NCBI GenBank assembly: GCA_903928955.1
Contig: CAIYTD010000355.1
Span: forward strand, 1 to 6,164
DNA from: Oligoflexia bacterium
GTDB taxonomy: Bacteria; Bdellovibrionota; UBA1018
Direction of reading: 5' to 3'
DNA length: 6,164 nucleotides
The notes under the pieces: generated by a model
Seen by the model: only the letters and a program-made list of their open reading frames with translations
The model's database searches: none
Told to the model about the DNA's origin: nothing
Made by a program: the position numbers and the translations under genes
Shown here: in pieces, positions 4,601 through 6,164 of the stretch
Position numbering within the stretch: the first letter of the stretch is position 1
How the letters are laid out: the number at the start of each line of letters is the position of its first letter

Positions 4601-5650
4601 ATGAATCAAGTACTTTCTCAAGCAGATGTTGATGCATTATTAAATGCTGTCGCAGAAGGTGCCCCTGATGCGGGAGGATCAACTTCATCTCAACAGGGGG
4701 CAGATGACACGTCATCGTCAGCCTCTACATTTGGATCTCAAGGGAATAATCGCATTGAAGGCCATGATCCTGACGTCACATTGTATGACCTAACTAATCA
4801 AGACAGAGTCATTCGTGGAAGAATGCCTACGTTAGATATTATATATGAGAGATTTATTCGATTGTATAGAATGTCACTTTCTAATTCACTTAGAAAAATT
4901 GCAACTATTAGTATTATATCAACAGACTTATTGAAATTTGGTGAATTTGTAAACACTCTGCCTATTCCTAGTTGTATGTGTATTATGAGATTTGATAGTT
5001 TAAGGGGGCCGGCTTTATTAGTTTTTGAATCTAAGTTAGCATATGCTCTGGTAGATAGCTATTTTGGGGGAACGGATAGGCCTTACACTAAGATTGAAGG
5101 TAAGGAATTTACTAAAATAGAGTTATCAATTATGCGTAAAGTAATGGAGCTTGCAATTAAAGATTTAGAAGAAGCTTGGTCTCCAGTTCATAAGCCTGAT
5201 ATTTCTTTCTTGAGAACTGAGGTAAATCCTCAGTTTGTTGGTGTGGTTCCTCCTTCAGATGTTATTATTTCAACGACATTCGAGGTAGAATTAGAGAACG
5301 CTAGTGGAACTATTGCTTTAGTGCTTCCTTATTCAACAATTGAGCCTATCAAAAATAAATTAAACGCGTCTTTTCAAACTGAATCCGATCGAGGTGACAA
5401 AGAGTGGAGAGCAAAAGTGGAAGAACATTTACGTAACACAGAGGTCAATGTTCTAGTTAATTTGGGTTCAGCAAATATTACAGTAGGAGACTTAGTAAAT
5501 CTGAATATAGGAGACATAGTTCCGTTATCCCAAGATGCCGATGGAGAGCTAGAGGTATTGGTAGAAGGAGTGCCAAAGCTGAAGTGTCTCTTTGGGTCTT
5601 CTCGTGGAAACAAGGCAGTTCAAATTACAAGAATGTTAGATAATGATTAG
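4601..5650 (+). CDS. fliM: FliM, flagellar motor switch protein
   Basis: FliM forms the middle of the C-ring, binds phosphorylated CheY and reverses rotation by acting on FliG. From the ATG at 4601 it has 349 residues, near the usual length (about 330-350). Residues 5-14 (LSQADVDALL) are the CheY-P binding peptide, which in this family sits at the extreme N-terminus and so fixes the start; a TTG at 4553 would add 16 residues. Residues about 15-60 are a Ser/Gln/Gly-rich linker. Residues about 65-260 are the CheC-like middle domain, with 'GRMPTLDIIYERF' and, near 154-161, 'YFGGTDRP' at the position of the GGxG motif that contacts FliG. Residues about 277-349 are the SpoA domain shared with FliN, containing 'VNVLVNLG...ITVGDLVNLNIGDIVPL'. 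The stop is 14 nt before fliN. Confidence 0.97.
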   Translation: MNQVLSQADVDALLNAVAEGAPDAGGSTSSQQGADDTSSSASTFGSQGNNRIEGHDPDVTLYDLTNQDRVIRGRMPTLDIIYERFIRLYRMSLSNSLRKIATISIISTDLLKFGEFVNTLPIPSCMCIMRFDSLRGPALLVFESKLAYALVDSYFGGTDRPYTKIEGKEFTKIELSIMRKVMELAIKDLEEAWSPVHKPDISFLRTEVNPQFVGVVPPSDVIISTTFEVELENASGTIALVLPYSTIEPIKNKLNASFQTESDRGDKEWRAKVEEHLRNTEVNVLVNLGSANITVGDLVNLNIGDIVPLSQDADGELEVLVEGVPKLKCLFGSSRGNKAVQITRMLDND

Positions 5651-5664
5651 AAAGAGAGTGATTT

Positions 5665-6090
5665 ATGGCTGATTCGTCGACATCTCCACTTGTTGGTGTA
5701 GATCTAGGAGATATTGGATCAGCGTTTGAGGCAACTTCAGGCGCTGAAAATTCAGATAGTAGTAGAGGTTCTCAGGGGCAAGGAGGAGCTGGGCCTAGTG
5801 CTGGAGGGAACCGTGGCAATGCTCCACCCGTTCAATCTTTGGATTTTATTCTAGATATTCCATTAAAAGTAACAGCGGAGTTAGGTCGCTCAAAGATGGC
5901 AGTTCGAGATATTTTGCAGCTTTCGCAAGGATCAGTCATTGAGCTTTCTAAATTTGCTGGAGAGCCCCTTGAGATTTTAGTAAATGATAAATTAATTGCA
6001 CGAGGAGAAGTGGTAGTTGTAAACGAGAAATTTGGAATTCGACTTACTGATATTATTTCTCCGATAGAAAGGATCGAGCAACTTAAGTAA
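5665..6090 (+). CDS. fliN: FliN, flagellar motor switch / C-ring protein
   Basis: FliN makes the base of the C-ring together with the FliM C-terminus and helps dock the FliH-FliI export ATPase. It has 141 residues, similar to other FliN proteins. Residues 1-57 are a polar, Gly/Ser-rich and probably disordered head. Residues about 60-137 are a SpoA domain: 'LDFILDIPLKVTAELGRSKMAVRDILQLSQGSVIEL', then 'GEPLEILVNDKLIARGEVVVVNEKFGIRLTDI'. It lacks the CheC-like phosphatase domain that distinguishes FliY of Bacillus and many Firmicutes. AAGAGAGTGA (5652-5661), an imperfect extended ribosome binding site, precedes the ATG by 3 nt. It lies 14 nt after fliM, consistent with co-translation of the two C-ring partners. 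Confidence 0.96.
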   Translation: MADSSTSPLVGVDLGDIGSAFEATSGAENSDSSRGSQGQGGAGPSAGGNRGNAPPVQSLDFILDIPLKVTAELGRSKMAVRDILQLSQGSVIELSKFAGEPLEILVNDKLIARGEVVVVNEKFGIRLTDIISPIERIEQLK

Positions 6091-6104
6091 AGATAGGAAA
6101 AAAA

Positions 6105-6164
6105 ATGCTATTTAAAAAATCTATTATTATACTTTTTTTTGTTACCTTTTTTCCGCTAAATTCA
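6105..6164 (+). CDS. fliO: Probable FliO, flagellar export apparatus protein (first 20 codons only)
   Basis: An ATG at 6105, with AGGA (6095-6098) 6 nt upstream, opens a frame that runs off the window. The 20 visible codons give a short basic start (MLFKK) followed by about 12 hydrophobic residues rich in Ile, Leu and Phe, then Pro-Leu-Asn-Ser. This looks like a signal peptide or membrane segment. FliO, a small membrane protein that helps assemble the FliP ring of the export gate, normally follows fliN, so the assignment rests mainly on position. Twenty residues cannot prove the family. The spacer and start contain eight consecutive A (6098-6105). Confidence 0.6.
   Translation, partial: MLFKKSIIILFFVTFFPLNS

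Overview
The window is a stretch of flagellar operon, read entirely on the + strand: the 3' end of fliK, flgD, a small uncharacterised 'flagellar operon protein' gene, flgE (hook), fliL, fliM, fliN and the first 20 codons of a gene in the usual fliO position. The DNA is AT-rich by eye, with strong Shine-Dalgarno sites. This gene order occurs in flagellar operons of Bdellovibrionota/'Deltaproteobacteria'-type bacteria, and a related one in Firmicutes. The short FliN with a Gly/Ser-rich head (not a FliY) and the FliM sequence favour the first group. This is an inference from order and protein character; the genus cannot be read from the window.

Bases 1-2335 are a tightly coupled block. The fliK stop overlaps the flgD ribosome binding site, and the flgD stop overlaps the next start (ATGA). 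FliK sets hook length and triggers the export switch, FlgD is the hook cap, and the small protein belongs to a family found almost only beside these genes. Then comes a 112-nt non-coding leader (2336-2447) with a string of predicted hairpins, followed by flgE, the hook subunit that FlgD polymerises and FliK measures.

Bases 3732-3929 are a second, AT-rich spacer with two stem-loops. It separates hook genes from motor/switch genes: fliL (stator-associated membrane protein), fliM and fliN (C-ring switch, CheY-P target) and the start of fliO (export apparatus). Related operons often carry swrD/flbD and motAB at this point; no coding remnant of these is visible here.

The proteins are ordinary members of known families. 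The less expected material lies between the genes. The flgE and fliM leaders each contain a short stem closing a hexaloop with an ARGGA core (AGGGAG and AAGGAA), the arrangement bound by CsrA/RsmA. At flgE the loop is the ribosome binding site itself. In both leaders one arm can also pair elsewhere, giving competing folds at or near the ribosome binding site. The visible start of FliK is a 9-bp tandem repeat coding Thr-Gln-Asn, in a protein whose length is known in other species to set hook length. Several starts were moved from the longest open frame to an internal ATG with a good ribosome binding site (flgD, fliL, fliM).
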